DNA of 62,010 nt from NCBI GenBank assembly GCA_913063265.1, contig CAJXZG010000021.1:1-62010 (forward strand). The letters are read 5' to 3'. The position numbers were made by a program, and so were the translations under genes. Shown piece by piece: positions 46,312 to 55,774 of this stretch (the stretch's first letter is position 1; each line of letters starts with the position of its first letter). This DNA comes from an uncultured Prolixibacteraceae bacterium. Its GTDB lineage: Bacteria; Bacteroidota; Bacteroidia; Bacteroidales; Prolixibacteraceae. The notes beneath the pieces were generated by a model. That model was not told the origin of the DNA, made no database searches, and was given only the letters and a program-made list of their open reading frames with translations.

Positions 46312-48462
46312 ATGATTAAAAGATTTGTATCACTGATTTTTTTTCTAATACTGATTGTTGTTCAGTTAAGTGCCAAAGAGGGAATGTGGATCCCTGTTTT
46401 GCTGGAGAAGTACAATATTGAAGAGATGCAGGATATGGGATTTAAACTGAGTGCTAAGGATATTTACGATGTGAACAATGCCAGCATGAAAGATGCGGTA
46501 GTTATATTCGGGAGAGGGTGTACCGGAGAAATTATTTCTAATGATGGATTATTGATTACCAATCATCATTGTGGCTACCGTCAGATTCAGTCACACAGTA
46601 CTATTGAAAATGATATTTTGACTAACGGATTTTGGGCAATGAGCAGGGGAGAAGAGCTTCAAAATCCTGGACTTACAGTAAGTTTTCTTGAGTTTATGGA
46701 AGATGTTTCTGAAAAGGTATTTGACAATACGGAAGGTCTGACTGAAGAAGATAAAGACAAAATAATTTCAAAGAATATTGCTAAAATTCAGCTGGAAGCT
46801 TCTGAAAACGGGAAGTATAAAACACAGGTGAAACCACTTTTTTACGGTAATCAATACTTTCTTTATGTATACAAAGTATATAAAGATGTAAGATTAGTTG
46901 GAGCTCCACCTTCTGCAATTGGCAAATTTGGTGGAGATACAGACAACTGGATGTGGCCAAGGCATACCGGTGATTTTTCATTATTCAGAATATATGCTGA
47001 TAAGAATAACGAACCGGCTGAATATTCTCCCGATAATGTTCCATATAAACCCAAAAGGTTTTTCCCAATTTCTGTAAAAGGAACTCAACCCGGTGATTTT
47101 ACAATGGTATTTGGAAATCCCGGATCAACAACTCAATATATAACTTCAAACGAAGTGAGTCTGATACTGGATCAGCGTGATCCGGACAGAATAAAAATAA
47201 GGGACAAAAAACTTGCAATTATTAAAGCGGATATGGAAAAATCAAAAAAAGTCCGTATTCAATATTCTGCAAAATATGCAAGTATTAGCAATGCATGGAA
47301 AAAGTGGCAGGGAGAAATGCTTGGATTGAAAAGACTGGATGCCGTAAACAAAAAAATACAATTTGAAAAAGATTTTCAGAATTGGGCTATTGAAAACGGT
47401 GTTTGGAATAACACATACCAGCCTGTTTTTGAAGAATTTGATGAAGTTTATAAAGAATATGCCCCGTATATCCAGGCTGCAGATTATTATAACGAAATAG
47501 TTTTAAGGGGAATTGAGGTGTTTTCTTTGGCATCGAAAACGAATAAAATTATAAACGATATAGAAAATAAACAAACAGAAAAGGTTACAAATTCAATCGG
47601 AGAACTGCTTAAAAGTTTACCAAAATTTTATAAAGATTATAACCAGTCAACTGATGAAAAGCTATTTACAGAACTGCTTGTAGTTCTTGCTAATGATTTG
47701 GATTCAAAATACTTACCGGATGATTTTATTGAAATAATGGAGAAATATGATAATGATAAACTTCTAAAAAAGGTGTATCATAAGTCTATTCTAACCAATC
47801 AGGATAAATTAACCGAATTGCTGCATTCAGAGCGGGAAGATGTTTTACAATCATTCAGAAAAGACCCGGTAATAAGACTTTTTAAAAGTCTGAACTTTCA
47901 TTATGAAGTTGAAATCAAACCTAAAGTTGACAGCCTGAAAAAACAAATTCAAGATAATATGAAAGTATATATGGCAGGTATAATGGAAATGAAATCCGGA
48001 CAGCCCCTATATGCCGATGCAAACCTGACACTTCGTGTTACCTATGGCAAAGTTGAAGGATACAGCCCTAAAGATGGAATTAAATATAAACATTACACCA
48101 CGCTATCTGGAATTATGGAAAAGGATAATCCTGAAATTTATGATTACGATGTGCCAGACCGTCTCAAGGAATTGTACCATTCAAAAGATTTTGGAATTTA
48201 CGAAGAGGATGGTAAAGTTCCGGTTTGTTTTACAGCTTCAAATCATACTTCGGGAGGGAATTCCGGTAGCCCGGTTGTAAATGCAAATGGCGAGTTAATT
48301 GGAGTAAACTTCGATCGTTGTTGGGAAGGTACAATGAGCGATATAATGTTCGATCCGGAAATGTGCAGAAATATATCAATCGATATCAGGTATGCACTAT
48401 TTATCATCGATAAATTTGCGGGAGCAGGTTATTTGCTGGATGAAATGAAGATTGTAAAATAG
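46312..48462 (+). CDS. S46-family dipeptidyl peptidase, predicted DPP11 (Asp/Glu-specific)
   Basis: 716 residues from the ATG at 46312; a TTG directly before it is not needed. Signal peptide about 1-21, then a chymotrypsin-fold catalytic domain interrupted by a helical domain (about 260-560). The His is in ITNHHCGY (His86), the region FGGDTDNWMWPRHTGDFSLFRIY carries the Asp, and the Ser is in GGNSGSP (Ser651). The residue 18 after the Ser is Arg669 (NFDRCWEG). In Porphyromonas, Arg at this site defines DPP11, which removes Asp/Glu-containing dipeptides, while DPP7 has Gly. Periplasmic enzyme producing dipeptides for nutrition; relatives lacking sugar use rely on it. Confidence 0.95.
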   Translation: MIKRFVSLIFFLILIVVQLSAKEGMWIPVLLEKYNIEEMQDMGFKLSAKDIYDVNNASMKDAVVIFGRGCTGEIISNDGLLITNHHCGYRQIQSHSTIENDILTNGFWAMSRGEELQNPGLTVSFLEFMEDVSEKVFDNTEGLTEEDKDKIISKNIAKIQLEASENGKYKTQVKPLFYGNQYFLYVYKVYKDVRLVGAPPSAIGKFGGDTDNWMWPRHTGDFSLFRIYADKNNEPAEYSPDNVPYKPKRFFPISVKGTQPGDFTMVFGNPGSTTQYITSNEVSLILDQRDPDRIKIRDKKLAIIKADMEKSKKVRIQYSAKYASISNAWKKWQGEMLGLKRLDAVNKKIQFEKDFQNWAIENGVWNNTYQPVFEEFDEVYKEYAPYIQAADYYNEIVLRGIEVFSLASKTNKIINDIENKQTEKVTNSIGELLKSLPKFYKDYNQSTDEKLFTELLVVLANDLDSKYLPDDFIEIMEKYDNDKLLKKVYHKSILTNQDKLTELLHSEREDVLQSFRKDPVIRLFKSLNFHYEVEIKPKVDSLKKQIQDNMKVYMAGIMEMKSGQPLYADANLTLRVTYGKVEGYSPKDGIKYKHYTTLSGIMEKDNPEIYDYDVPDRLKELYHSKDFGIYEEDGKVPVCFTASNHTSGGNSGSPVVNANGELIGVNFDRCWEGTMSDIMFDPEMCRNISIDIRYALFIIDKFAGAGYLLDEMKIVK

Positions 48463-48475
48463 ATTGAAAAGAAAA

Positions 48476-50695
48476 CTATTCAATTTTAACCTTTCTTCTG
48501 CTAACTGTACTTTCTGTCAAACCGTTGTATTTTGCAGTTGCATGAATAATGTAATCACCGGAAATGTTGGGCATTTTTAAATTTGCCCAGTACGATTTTT
48601 GTCCTAAAGCATTTATCTCCAATTTTTGAGAAGCGGATTCAATGATTTCTCCAAGGCTGTTTTCAATATGAAGTACAAGTTCCCCTTCGACTGGGATGTG
48701 TTCATCATTTATTACCATAATTGTAAATCGTTTATTTTGATTTTTCTCAAGTTTCGCTTGCCAAAAATTAAGATAAACACCCACCGGTTTAAATGCTTCT
48801 CCAACATAATCCATAAAATGAGGTTCTAATACAGTTTTTTTTATATCAATAAAATTGTCGGAGGTAATAGCACCAGGATGACTTGATGTCAGGTATACGA
48901 AATGCTGAATTCCTGCAAAATTCCTGTATGCCCTTAAAAACTCTGTGTGTCCGGCAAGAGCATAAGCATAAAATTTAAAACGTTCTTCTTTTGTACTGTT
49001 TTTACCCAACCATTTATCATAAATGCGTTTGGTAATAATTGTGGGAGAACCATCACGGTTTAACCATAACCAGCCGTATTCGTTTACTATCATCGACTGA
49101 CCTGTTTGTTTAAAAGAATAATCGCTCGGAGTAGGATAGAGGCTCTCAAAATCGGAAAGTTTAAAATATTCTTTGGTACTGTTGAAAGGATAAAAACCCT
49201 TGTTAAACAAATATGGATGATATTCAACCACATCGTTTGGACCGGTCGGTGGATTAAAACTAACTTCCCACGGACGATTTGATAAATCCAGCTTCCTTAT
49301 TTCCTGTATAATCTGACCATTGTGAAGTTTTGTTGATTTTGATTCATTCATTGCATCCCAGATTACAAGGCTAGGATGATTCCACGAGTCAGACATCCAG
49401 TCTGTTAACTGTCTTTTTACCTCTTCCACACTCCAGTATTCCGGCAGGTCATAACGTATTCCGTCAAGTGTCCATATAAAAAATTCGTTCTGAATTAAAA
49501 TTCCTTCCTCATCAGCAATGTCGAACCACTTGTCTGGAACCGAACCAATAACAAACCTGAAACTGTTCCAATTTATTGATTTGGGTATTTCGGCCAGCAT
49601 TTTTCTTACCCATTTTTCATCCCAGGGAAGTGAACCGCATTCCGGATCTTCAAAAAAACGATGAAGAGCAATATTGGAACCTCGTAAAAAAAATATTTTG
49701 CCATTCAGGTAAGCTCTTCTTGTTGAAGTTTCGAATTTAAATTCACGCATTCCAAATCGTTTTGTAATATCATCTCCGGGGGTACGAACATTTATTTCAT
49801 ATAAAAAAGGATTTTTTGTGTCCCACAAAACCGCATCCTGCACAAATAAAGTATCTGTAATTATTACCTCTTCACCATTTGCTAATAAGATTTCTTTCCC
49901 ATCAACAGCGTTTATTTTCAAACCGCTTTTCCATTCATGAATTTGATAGTTGGGTGAAAATTCGAGTTGTTCACCATAATTTTTAAATTTTGTTTGAACA
50001 ACGATGGTTGAATTATAAATGTTTGGGGCGATTTGAATTTGCTCAATCACAGGATTATCGTTAAATGAAATTTCAACATCATCGTAGATTCCTGGTGTCC
50101 ATTTATATTTTTCGTAATCAATCCCATAAGGAATTTCTTTTGGTAAAACACCCGGATGTGCGCCAATTCTAATTAGTATAGTGTTCTTTTTACCCCAATT
50201 TAAATACTCAGTAATATTATATCTTTTCGAAGTAAAAGATGCAAAGTTTCCTCCAACACGATTTCCATTAACCCAAAGTGTACTTCCAAACTGGGCCTTT
50301 TTAATGGTAATAAAAGCGTTTTGTTTATTCTCTTGAATTTTTATTTTTTTGCGGTACCAGAAATAGTTTCTGTTTTGATGAGATACACCACCGCTATCCA
50401 CGAAAGTGGTTAATTCATTGATGATTTTCAGATTAAATTTTAATTCAGATGTTGTATATTCATCTACGTTGGGAAAAGCCGGTTCAGACTTGTTAACCAA
50501 GCCGGGGACCTGAACTTTATGAGAGAAAAAGGAGGGTGCCGGGAATGAATCTGTACTTTCTTCAATTTCCCATGTTCCGTTCATACTAATGTTTGTCCTT
50601 AAATCCTGAGCCAACAGGGAAGAGTTAATGGAACCCAGTAATATAAAAAGCTTTAAAAAAATGGGTATTTGATTTTTAGAATTTCGTAAGATCAT
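48476..50695 (-). CDS. Glycoside hydrolase family 2 protein
   Basis: 739 residues from the ATG at 50695; an upstream extension to 50767 precedes a normal signal peptide and is rejected. The order is a sugar-binding beta-sandwich (about 40-200), an Ig-like domain (220-320), and a TIM barrel (330-600) with the acid/base Glu451 in DAMNES and the nucleophile Glu539 in VNEYGW. A C-terminal beta domain follows. Family 2 includes beta-galactosidases, mannosidases and glucuronidases; the specificity cannot be read here. Convergent with the S46 gene (13 bp apart). A small outer-membrane barrel gene precedes it on the same strand, about 100 bp away, so the two may form a unit. Confidence 0.93.
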   Translation of the reverse strand: MILRNSKNQIPIFLKLFILLGSINSSLLAQDLRTNISMNGTWEIEESTDSFPAPSFFSHKVQVPGLVNKSEPAFPNVDEYTTSELKFNLKIINELTTFVDSGGVSHQNRNYFWYRKKIKIQENKQNAFITIKKAQFGSTLWVNGNRVGGNFASFTSKRYNITEYLNWGKKNTILIRIGAHPGVLPKEIPYGIDYEKYKWTPGIYDDVEISFNDNPVIEQIQIAPNIYNSTIVVQTKFKNYGEQLEFSPNYQIHEWKSGLKINAVDGKEILLANGEEVIITDTLFVQDAVLWDTKNPFLYEINVRTPGDDITKRFGMREFKFETSTRRAYLNGKIFFLRGSNIALHRFFEDPECGSLPWDEKWVRKMLAEIPKSINWNSFRFVIGSVPDKWFDIADEEGILIQNEFFIWTLDGIRYDLPEYWSVEEVKRQLTDWMSDSWNHPSLVIWDAMNESKSTKLHNGQIIQEIRKLDLSNRPWEVSFNPPTGPNDVVEYHPYLFNKGFYPFNSTKEYFKLSDFESLYPTPSDYSFKQTGQSMIVNEYGWLWLNRDGSPTIITKRIYDKWLGKNSTKEERFKFYAYALAGHTEFLRAYRNFAGIQHFVYLTSSHPGAITSDNFIDIKKTVLEPHFMDYVGEAFKPVGVYLNFWQAKLEKNQNKRFTIMVINDEHIPVEGELVLHIENSLGEIIESASQKLEINALGQKSYWANLKMPNISGDYIIHATAKYNGLTESTVSRRKVKIE

Positions 50696-50794
50696 AAGTT
50701 TCTTCAGTTTAGTAAGCGTACAATTTAAGAAAGAATAGTTTAATGAAAAAGTACCCAAAAGATTCAAGTAAAATTGAATGTTTAACTCAATAAA

Positions 50795-51772
50795 TTATTT
50801 CCCAAATACATATAAGATTGAAAGCTGTTGTTGGTTATTTAGTTGCTCCCAGTCGATTATATGAAATGAAATATTGAATTTACCTTTTATCTTTTCATGG
50901 TTAATAAAATACCAGATTACATCTGTTCTCAGATAATCATTTGTTTTATAAAAAGGATCCCCAAATGCAAAATTGTGTCCCGCACCTGAACTTAAAACCG
51001 ATTTGACTCCAAAGTTTTTATATTTCGCGTAAGCTTCTGCAAAAAAACTTGCGGCATTCTGAAATCCATCGGTAACGCCTCGTTCTCTGCATGAAGATGC
51101 CAAAACACCGGCCTTGATATATCCTTTAAAATTTGCTTCTTTTAATGATTTTATTCCGACCTGCAATGCAAATCCAAGATGGTCTTTGGTTGTTTCATTT
51201 GGATTTCGTTCTTCTGAACAAAATTCATGATTTAACAAAAAGTAATTTTCTAAAAACACATTTTTATAAAAGATTTCTCCCGAAGCTCCTGCAGTAAAAA
51301 TTTCAAGACTTTTTTCTGATCTTAGACTTATCCAATCTACAAAAGCATTCTGATTTCCCCACGCCCAGTTTACCTTTCCATACATACCTTCAATATTCGG
51401 CCGGTAATACAAAAGTGTATCAGTAAGCATTGCTAACGGAAAGTTGATTTTGTCCCTTCGTGGAAATGCGCCAAACAGAAAGTTTGTTTGCTCGCTTTGA
51501 AACTGGTAATAAATTATAAGCTTTGGTTTTTGTGCATCAATATCGCTTCCAAATTCCTGTAAAAAACTTAAACCTCCCCGTAGTTTATGACCTTCAAAAT
51601 CCACTCCAAGTTCAAAAGCTCCACGGGCTCCCAATATAGTTTGTGGATAAGAATAATCATTCGTGTATTCTCTGTTATCTCCAATTCCTTCAAAAAGAAT
51701 TTGATATTTGAAATCCTGAGAATTGCCAATAAAAAAAACAAAAACCAGTAATAAGGTTAGTCCTAATTTCAT
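50795..51772 (-). CDS. Outer-membrane beta-barrel protein
   Basis: 325 residues. Signal peptide about 1-18 (LLLVFVFFIGNSQ). The rest alternates hydrophobic and polar residues with aromatic girdles (LIIYYQFQSEQTNFLFGAFPRRDKINFP, FLENYFLLNHEF, LRTDVIWYFINHEKIKGKFNISFHII), ending in an aromatic-rich FGK. It is therefore probably an outer-membrane barrel or porin-like protein of an unassigned family. Upstream partner of the GH2 gene. Family not recognised. Confidence 0.7.
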   Translation of the reverse strand: MKLGLTLLLVFVFFIGNSQDFKYQILFEGIGDNREYTNDYSYPQTILGARGAFELGVDFEGHKLRGGLSFLQEFGSDIDAQKPKLIIYYQFQSEQTNFLFGAFPRRDKINFPLAMLTDTLLYYRPNIEGMYGKVNWAWGNQNAFVDWISLRSEKSLEIFTAGASGEIFYKNVFLENYFLLNHEFCSEERNPNETTKDHLGFALQVGIKSLKEANFKGYIKAGVLASSCRERGVTDGFQNAASFFAEAYAKYKNFGVKSVLSSGAGHNFAFGDPFYKTNDYLRTDVIWYFINHEKIKGKFNISFHIIDWEQLNNQQQLSILYVFGK

Positions 51773-51867
51773 TTTGGTTGCTTGAAAATAACGAAATTAA
51801 TAATTCTTGTGAAAAGGCAGAATGAGGCTTATCAAAAACACAAAAAAATATAATGAAACCAGGTTCG

Positions 51868-52683
51868 TTAATCACATAAAATATAATTGTCTTTTTGCGG
51901 ATTAATAATCAATACGGGCAATTTAGCAGCCTTTTTTACAATTTTTTTCTCCGGCAATCCAATTAACAAATCAATAGGTGTAATTGCAGAGCTTCCCAGC
52001 ATAATTAATAGTTCGCTTTGTGAAGAAAGCGCCAATTCCAATGCTTCATTGGTGTTGTTATAACTCGATTTTTGTCCCCTGAAAATTTTATGTTCAACCC
52101 TGAATTTTTGAAATAAACGCCTGCATAAGGCCAGGTTAACTTTAACCTGTCGAACCGAATCTTTTTCCTTATCATTGGCAGCAACTACAATTATTCCCGA
52201 TGAATTAAAACGACTAAAATAAGAAGCCCAAAGCATACTGTCCTGGTTTTCTTTTCTAAAATCTATAGGGAGAATTACTTTTTTAAAATCAGGTACCTTC
52301 TCTTCCTTCCCGTTAACAAAAAGAAATGGAACCGGACTTTCAGCAATTGCATTCCTGTATTTTTTAAAATTATTGGAGTCAGCGAGCAGCACAATTGCCT
52401 CATAATCATCAGCAAGCTTTTCTGGCAAATAGGTCATGTTTTCTGCCGAAAGTAACGTGGATACTGTTAACCCTTTTACATCATTTTTTATCGGTACGGT
52501 ATATGCTGTAAGCTTTTCCCTGATACTTTCTTTATTCTTTTTTTCCTTTTTTGAATAATTGTAACAAAGGCATAACTCTTTTTTGAAAATGCTTGCTATT
52601 CTGATTCCGTTTAGAATCAGGTTTTTATCATTTTCGTTAAACAATACAAATACAATTATCTTTTGTTGTTTAGTTTTCGACAT
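51868..52683 (-). CDS. Tandem universal stress protein
   Basis: 271 residues, two Usp folds (about 1-130 and 135-271). N-terminal KIIVFVLFNENDKNLI, second domain KKVILPIDFRKENQDS and ELLIMLGSSAITPIDLLIGLPEKKIVKKAAKLPVLIIN. The G-2x-G-9x-G ATP-binding run is only loosely kept (GSSAITPIDLLIG), so ATP binding is uncertain. Cytoplasmic, usually raised in starvation or redox stress. Divergent from the acyl-CoA synthetase gene, 95 bp apart. Confidence 0.87.
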   Translation of the reverse strand: MSKTKQQKIIVFVLFNENDKNLILNGIRIASIFKKELCLCYNYSKKEKKNKESIREKLTAYTVPIKNDVKGLTVSTLLSAENMTYLPEKLADDYEAIVLLADSNNFKKYRNAIAESPVPFLFVNGKEEKVPDFKKVILPIDFRKENQDSMLWASYFSRFNSSGIIVVAANDKEKDSVRQVKVNLALCRRLFQKFRVEHKIFRGQKSSYNNTNEALELALSSQSELLIMLGSSAITPIDLLIGLPEKKIVKKAAKLPVLIINPQKDNYILCD

Positions 52684-52778
52684 GTTCAGATAAAAAAAAA
52701 CAAAACTACAGGTTTTTGATATAAGTCAGCACTAAAGCAGTAAAAGTTGGTTAATTTTATCTCTGTAAAATCAAGTCA

Positions 52779-54863
52779 ATGCTCAACGAACAATTATTAA
52801 ATCCGAGAAGTATAGCAATTATCGGAGCTTCCAATAATATTTCAAAACCGGGAGGAAAAATTGTTAAAAACCTTCTGGATAACAATTTTAAAGGAAAGTT
52901 ATACCCCGTTAATCCGAAAGAATCAGATATTCAGGGAATACCCTGTTTTTCTGAATTAGATGAATTGCCTGAAGTTGATTTGGCAATTTTAGCTATTCCG
53001 GCAAAATTTTGTTTGTCCACGGTAGAAAATCTTTGTAAAAATAACAATACCAAAGCATTTGTAATTATTTCAGCGGGTTTTGGCGAGTTAAATGAAGAAG
53101 GAAAAAAGCTTGAAAAAAAGATTGCAGAAATTGTAAAAGTATACGAAGCCTGCCTTATCGGCCCAAACTGTATAGGAGTAATGACTCCAAAACATGCCAG
53201 TGTTTTTACAACACCTATTCCTGAATTAACTCCTGAAGGCTGTGATTTTATATCAGGATCAGGAGCAACTGCTGTTTTTATCATCGAGTCGGGAATAGCA
53301 AAAGGATTACGTTTCGCAAATGTTTTTTCGGTAGGAAACAGCGTACAAACCGGAGTGGAAGATATACTCGCTTATTTAGATGAAAATTATATTGAAGGTA
53401 TAAGTCCAAAAGTAAAACTTCTTTACATTGAAAATATTGAAAATCCTGATAAATTATTACATCATTCAATTTCTTTAATCCGAAAAGGTTGTAAAATTGC
53501 CGCGATAAAAGCCGGAAGCTCGAATGCAGGAAGCAGAGCGGCTTCTTCACATACCGGAGCCTTAACAAGTTCGGATGGCGCGGTTGAAGCACTTTTTCGT
53601 AAGGCCGGAATTGTGAGATGTTATGGGCGAGAAGAATTAACTACGGTGGCATGTGTGTTTATGTGCAAAGAACTGAAAGGAAGAAAACTTGCCATCATAA
53701 CTCATGCAGGCGGACCGGGTGTTATGCTTACCGATGCATTGGAAAATGGCGGATTAAAAATACCACAAATAGAGGATTCGAAAGAAAAACAAGCACTAAA
53801 AGAAAAACTTTTCAGCGGTTCCTCAGTAGAAAATCCAATTGACTTTTTGGCCACAGGAACTGCTGAACAACTGGGAGAAATTATTAATGCATGTGAAAAA
53901 GATTTTAATGTGGATGGAATGGCTGTAATATTTGGCAGCCCGGGTTTGTCGCCAATTAGCGATGTTTATTCCTTACTAAATGATAAAATGAAACAAGGAA
54001 AGAAACCTATATTTCCAATCTTACCCTCAATAATAAACGTAAAGGATGATGTTTCTGAGTTTTTGTCGAAGGGAAATGTAAATTTTCCTGATGAGGTTTT
54101 ACTGGGACGGGCCCTGACAAAGGTAATGAATACACCTCCTCCATCACAAAACGAAATTAAGATTGATGGAATCGATATCAAAAAAGTAAAGGAGATTATT
54201 GGCAATGCAGGGAATGGATATCAAGCGCCGCAAATAATACATGCCTTACTTGATGCAGCCGGAATTCCACGTGTAAAAGAACTTGTTGCAAAAACTGAAA
54301 CTGAAGCCGTTCTGGCGGCTATGAACATTGGTTTTCCTGTTGTAATGAAGGTAGTCGGGCCAATTCATAAAACCGATGTGGGAGGTGTAATATTGAATGT
54401 GCGAAATGTAAATCAGGTTCGCAAAGAGTTTCATCATTTAGATGGAATTGATGGGGCAGAGGGTGTGCTTTTGGCGCAAATGGCATCGGGAACAGAACTG
54501 TTTTTGGGAGCCAATTACGAAAATAAGTTTGGGCATATTGTACTTTGCGGTATGGGAGGTATTTATGTAGAAGTTTTAAAAGATGTTGCTTCCGGACTGG
54601 CTCCTCTTACGTATGATGAAGCCTTGTCGATGATAAAAAGTTTAAAATCGTACAAAATATTAAAAGGATACCGAAAACAACCGGGAGTGAATATTAAAAA
54701 GTTTGCAGATATTTTGGTTCGTCTTTCCGGATTACTCCGTTTTGCAACAGAAATAAAGGAAATGGATATGAATCCTTTGCTGGGAAATGAAAAAGAAATT
54801 TTGGTAGTGGATGCACGCGTAAGAATTGAGAAGCCCCCATCCCAACCTTCCCCCAAAGGGTGA
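52779..54863 (+). CDS. ADP-forming acyl-CoA synthetase (acetate-CoA ligase, fused alpha-beta)
   Basis: 694 residues. Order: CoA-binding Rossmann domain (about 1-130, IAIIGASNNISKPGGKIVKNL), the succinyl-CoA-ligase-like domain with the phospho-His258 of SHTGALTSSDG, a flavodoxin-like part, and a C-terminal ATP-grasp domain (about 465-690: FPVVMKVVGPIHKTDVGGV, HIVLCGMGGIYVEVLKD). It makes ATP while converting acyl-CoA to the acid, or runs in reverse. In many fermentative Bacteroidota and archaea this is the acetate-forming step. The C-terminal residues PPSQPSPKG are encoded by a heptad-phased C-rich repeat. Confidence 0.94.
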   Translation: MLNEQLLNPRSIAIIGASNNISKPGGKIVKNLLDNNFKGKLYPVNPKESDIQGIPCFSELDELPEVDLAILAIPAKFCLSTVENLCKNNNTKAFVIISAGFGELNEEGKKLEKKIAEIVKVYEACLIGPNCIGVMTPKHASVFTTPIPELTPEGCDFISGSGATAVFIIESGIAKGLRFANVFSVGNSVQTGVEDILAYLDENYIEGISPKVKLLYIENIENPDKLLHHSISLIRKGCKIAAIKAGSSNAGSRAASSHTGALTSSDGAVEALFRKAGIVRCYGREELTTVACVFMCKELKGRKLAIITHAGGPGVMLTDALENGGLKIPQIEDSKEKQALKEKLFSGSSVENPIDFLATGTAEQLGEIINACEKDFNVDGMAVIFGSPGLSPISDVYSLLNDKMKQGKKPIFPILPSIINVKDDVSEFLSKGNVNFPDEVLLGRALTKVMNTPPPSQNEIKIDGIDIKKVKEIIGNAGNGYQAPQIIHALLDAAGIPRVKELVAKTETEAVLAAMNIGFPVVMKVVGPIHKTDVGGVILNVRNVNQVRKEFHHLDGIDGAEGVLLAQMASGTELFLGANYENKFGHIVLCGMGGIYVEVLKDVASGLAPLTYDEALSMIKSLKSYKILKGYRKQPGVNIKKFADILVRLSGLLRFATEIKEMDMNPLLGNEKEILVVDARVRIEKPPSQPSPKG

Positions 54864-54868
54864 AGGAG
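54834..54868 (+). repeat. C-rich heptad-phased repeat with hairpin, at the end of the acyl-CoA synthetase gene
   Basis: CCCCCAT, CCCAACC, TTCCCCC, AAAGGGT, GAAGGAG: 7-nt units running from 54834 across the stop codon (54861-54863). CCTTCCCCC and the following GGGTGAAGG can pair. Related to the element at 56601-56621 in composition. Confidence 0.6.
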
Positions 54869-54905
54869 AAAGAAATTAAGTTGAAGTGTTGTAGATTAAG
54901 TTGAT

Positions 54906-55661
54906 ATGAAAGACGAACAAAATAAATTCTATTCTTCTATATCGAAATACTATTCTGAGATATTTCCATATAAACCAATGCAGGTCAATTTTGTCAAGAA
55001 AAATATTGGGAAATTAATGGATAAGAAAATCCTTGACATTGGTTGCGCAACAGGCGAATTAGCTTATAAATTAGCAGTTGAAAAAGCTTTGGTTACCGGT
55101 ATCGATTTGAATGAAGATTTAATAGTGCAGGCAAAGGAGGGCGCCGTATCTCAATCTGCCGGTATGGTAATTCCCGATTTTAGAATCGGAAATATGTTGG
55201 AAATAGTAAAGGACTTTGGCAATGAAAATTTCGATGCCGTGTTGTGTTTTGGAAATACTTTGGTTCATCTTTTATCCTTGAATCTTATCCGGAAATTTAC
55301 AAGCGGAGTTTACAATGTTCTTAAGCCTGAAGGGATTTTTCTTCTGCAAATTCTGAATTACGATTTTATTCTGGAAGAAAAAGTTGAGGAGTTGCCTTTG
55401 ATTGAAACAGAAAACATAAGATTTATCAGGAAGTATAAGCTTGAAGAAAATAATCCTTTGATTCGTTTTAAAACTGCTTTGGAAATAAAAAAAGAAAAGC
55501 AAATCGTTTCCAACGAAACATCACTTTTAGCTTTAAAAAGTAGTCAACTTTATAAAATTCTGGAAGCTTCAGGATTCAGAGAGATTAAGTTCTTCTCAAA
55601 TTATAAACAGGATGCTTTTTGTGGAAAGCATTTGCCATTGATTGTGAGTTGTAAAAAATAA
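54906..55661 (+). CDS. Class I SAM-dependent methyltransferase
   Basis: 251 residues. A Rossmann-fold methyltransferase with motif I KILDIGCATGELAYKLA, the following acidic strand VTGIDLNEDLI, and motif post-I/II region FDAVLCFGNTLVHLL with GVYNVLKPEGIFLLQIL. N-terminal YYSEIFPYKPMQ fits the SAM-dependent small-molecule branch (Methyltransf_25-like). The substrate is unknown. It lies 42 bp after the acyl-CoA synthetase gene on the same strand. Confidence 0.9.
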   Translation: MKDEQNKFYSSISKYYSEIFPYKPMQVNFVKKNIGKLMDKKILDIGCATGELAYKLAVEKALVTGIDLNEDLIVQAKEGAVSQSAGMVIPDFRIGNMLEIVKDFGNENFDAVLCFGNTLVHLLSLNLIRKFTSGVYNVLKPEGIFLLQILNYDFILEEKVEELPLIETENIRFIRKYKLEENNPLIRFKTALEIKKEKQIVSNETSLLALKSSQLYKILEASGFREIKFFSNYKQDAFCGKHLPLIVSCKK

Positions 55662-55774
55662 TGATGGCAGATTCCCTAAGTTCTATATACATCGATTAGT
55701 TGTTATAGCATAGATTACAGTAACATTCTGTTTGAGTTGAGAAGAGGAAAGAACAGTTCTGACAGTAATCCGTT

